The notes under the pieces: model-generated | What the model was told of the DNA's origin: nothing | Database searches by the model: none | Seen by the model: the letters and a program-made list of their open reading frames with translations, nothing else | NCBI RefSeq assembly: GCF_016907925.1 | Contig: NZ_JAFBCZ010000002.1 | Span: 124,001 to 188,000, forward strand | Length of the DNA stretch: 64,000 nucleotides | Reading direction: 5' to 3' | DNA from: Herpetosiphon giganteus | GTDB taxonomy: Bacteria > Chloroflexota > Chloroflexia > Chloroflexales > Herpetosiphonaceae | Program-made: the position numbers and the translations under genes | Shown: positions 63,510-64,000 of the stretch, piece by piece | Layout: each line of letters begins with the position of its first letter | Numbering within the stretch: the first letter of the stretch is position 1

Positions 63510-64000
63510 ATGTCTGACAACGAAAACGAAGCAGAAACAACGCTTGATCCCGAGGGTGTCCATTGGTATGTTATTCATACCTACTCAGGCTATGAAAACA
63601 AAGTGATGCAAAATCTCCGACATCGGATTGAATCGATGGATATGCGGAACCAAATTTTCCGCGTCGTCGTGCCAACCGAAGAAGAGATTGAAATCAAAAA
63701 TGGCCAACGTCGGACTGTTCAAAAAAAGGTGTTTCCTGGCTATGTGCTGGTTCAGATGGCCATGACCGACGATTCGTGGTATGTGGTGCGTAATACACCA
63801 GGTGTCACCTCGTTTGTGGGCATGGGAACCAAGCCATCACCATTGGCCGATGAAGAAGTTCGCTTTATTCTGAAGCAAATGGAAGAAGAAGCACCCAAAG
63901 TCAAGGTCAACTACGAAATTGGCCAAACTGTCAAAATTACCGACGGCCCCTTCACCGATTTTGAAGGCGTGGTCGATGAGATTGACGAAGAACGAGGCCG
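63510..64000 (+). CDS. nusG: Transcription antitermination factor NusG (partial)
   Basis: The first 163 codons of NusG; the gene continues past the window. The NGN domain is visible (WYVIHTYSGYENKVMQNL, then VFPGYVLVQM and VVRNTPGVTSFVG), and the KOW domain begins at GQTVKITDGPFTDFEGVV. NusG binds RNA polymerase to control elongation and couples it to ribosomes. GAGG lies six bases before the ATG. It is the last gene seen in the tRNA-tuf-secE-nusG cluster. Confidence 0.97.
   Translation, partial: MSDNENEAETTLDPEGVHWYVIHTYSGYENKVMQNLRHRIESMDMRNQIFRVVVPTEEEIEIKNGQRRTVQKKVFPGYVLVQMAMTDDSWYVVRNTPGVTSFVGMGTKPSPLADEEVRFILKQMEEEAPKVKVNYEIGQTVKITDGPFTDFEGVVDEIDEERG

Overview
The window looks like a chromosomal segment of a filamentous Chloroflexota bacterium, most likely Herpetosiphon or a close relative. 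This is inferred from gene content and protein style: a caa3-type oxidase operon with a lipoprotein subunit II, MoxR/DUF58/DUF4350/DUF4129 genes, a FemAB ligase beside murE, a large NB-ARC/WD40 protein, and many degenerate intergenic repeats. No rRNA, IS element, prophage or CRISPR array was seen. About 53 protein genes and two tRNAs are supported; the last gene (nusG) runs off the right edge.

Layout. 0-5.3 kb: a hypothetical protein, then on the minus strand a cell-wall cluster (PIG-L deacetylase, FemAB-type ligase, murE) and a HEAT-repeat protein. 5.4-12.4 kb: two GC-rich repeat elements, a lipoprotein polysaccharide deacetylase, a duplicated membrane protein, a YpdA-like flavoprotein, a THUMP-like methyltransferase, a Tat-exported metallophosphoesterase and a 38-residue membrane peptide. 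12.4-23 kb, minus strand: a membrane protein/DUF4129/DUF4350/MoxR/DUF58 operon, a REC-GAF-GAF-histidine kinase hybrid and DNA polymerase I. 23-38 kb: VOC protein, golvesin-like secreted protein, carB, cyclase-family hydrolase, amidase lipoprotein, LuxR-type response regulator, pullulanase, gatB and a BtrH-like protein.

38.4-42.4 kb carries the most interesting gene set: a Bax1-like (DUF790) nuclease-family protein, an XPB-type helicase and a helix-hairpin-helix protein resembling the PolX N-terminus. The last two form an operon with its own promoter. This looks like an archaeal-type XPB/Bax1 repair module in a bacterium. 43-46.6 kb is one 1209-residue HTH/NB-ARC/14x WD40 protein. 47.3-52.3 kb is the cytochrome c oxidase operon (coxB-coxA-coxC-subunit IV-ctaG). 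52.3-56.8 kb has arsR/arsN2, an orphan SUKH-3 immunity protein, an ArsR/DUF2087 regulator with a perfect dyad at its promoter, and an orphan DNA methyltransferase. 56.8-61.3 kb: M32 carboxypeptidase, a small membrane protein coupled to a membrane STAS protein, and an aminotransferase. 61.3-64 kb is the classic tRNA-Tyr/tRNA-Thr/tuf/rpmG/secE/nusG translation-transcription cluster, driven by a fully consensus promoter.

The intergenic DNA is unusual. A ~130-bp GC-rich inverted-repeat element occurs about seven times. Families of 7-9-bp quasi-tandem words (GGATGAA-, CACGAAGGA-, CCCCTGA-like) crowd the 3' ends of genes and in one case form the C-terminus of a protein. A two-hairpin element occurs twice with compensatory base changes. 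All functional statements are from reading the sequence; no database search was run.
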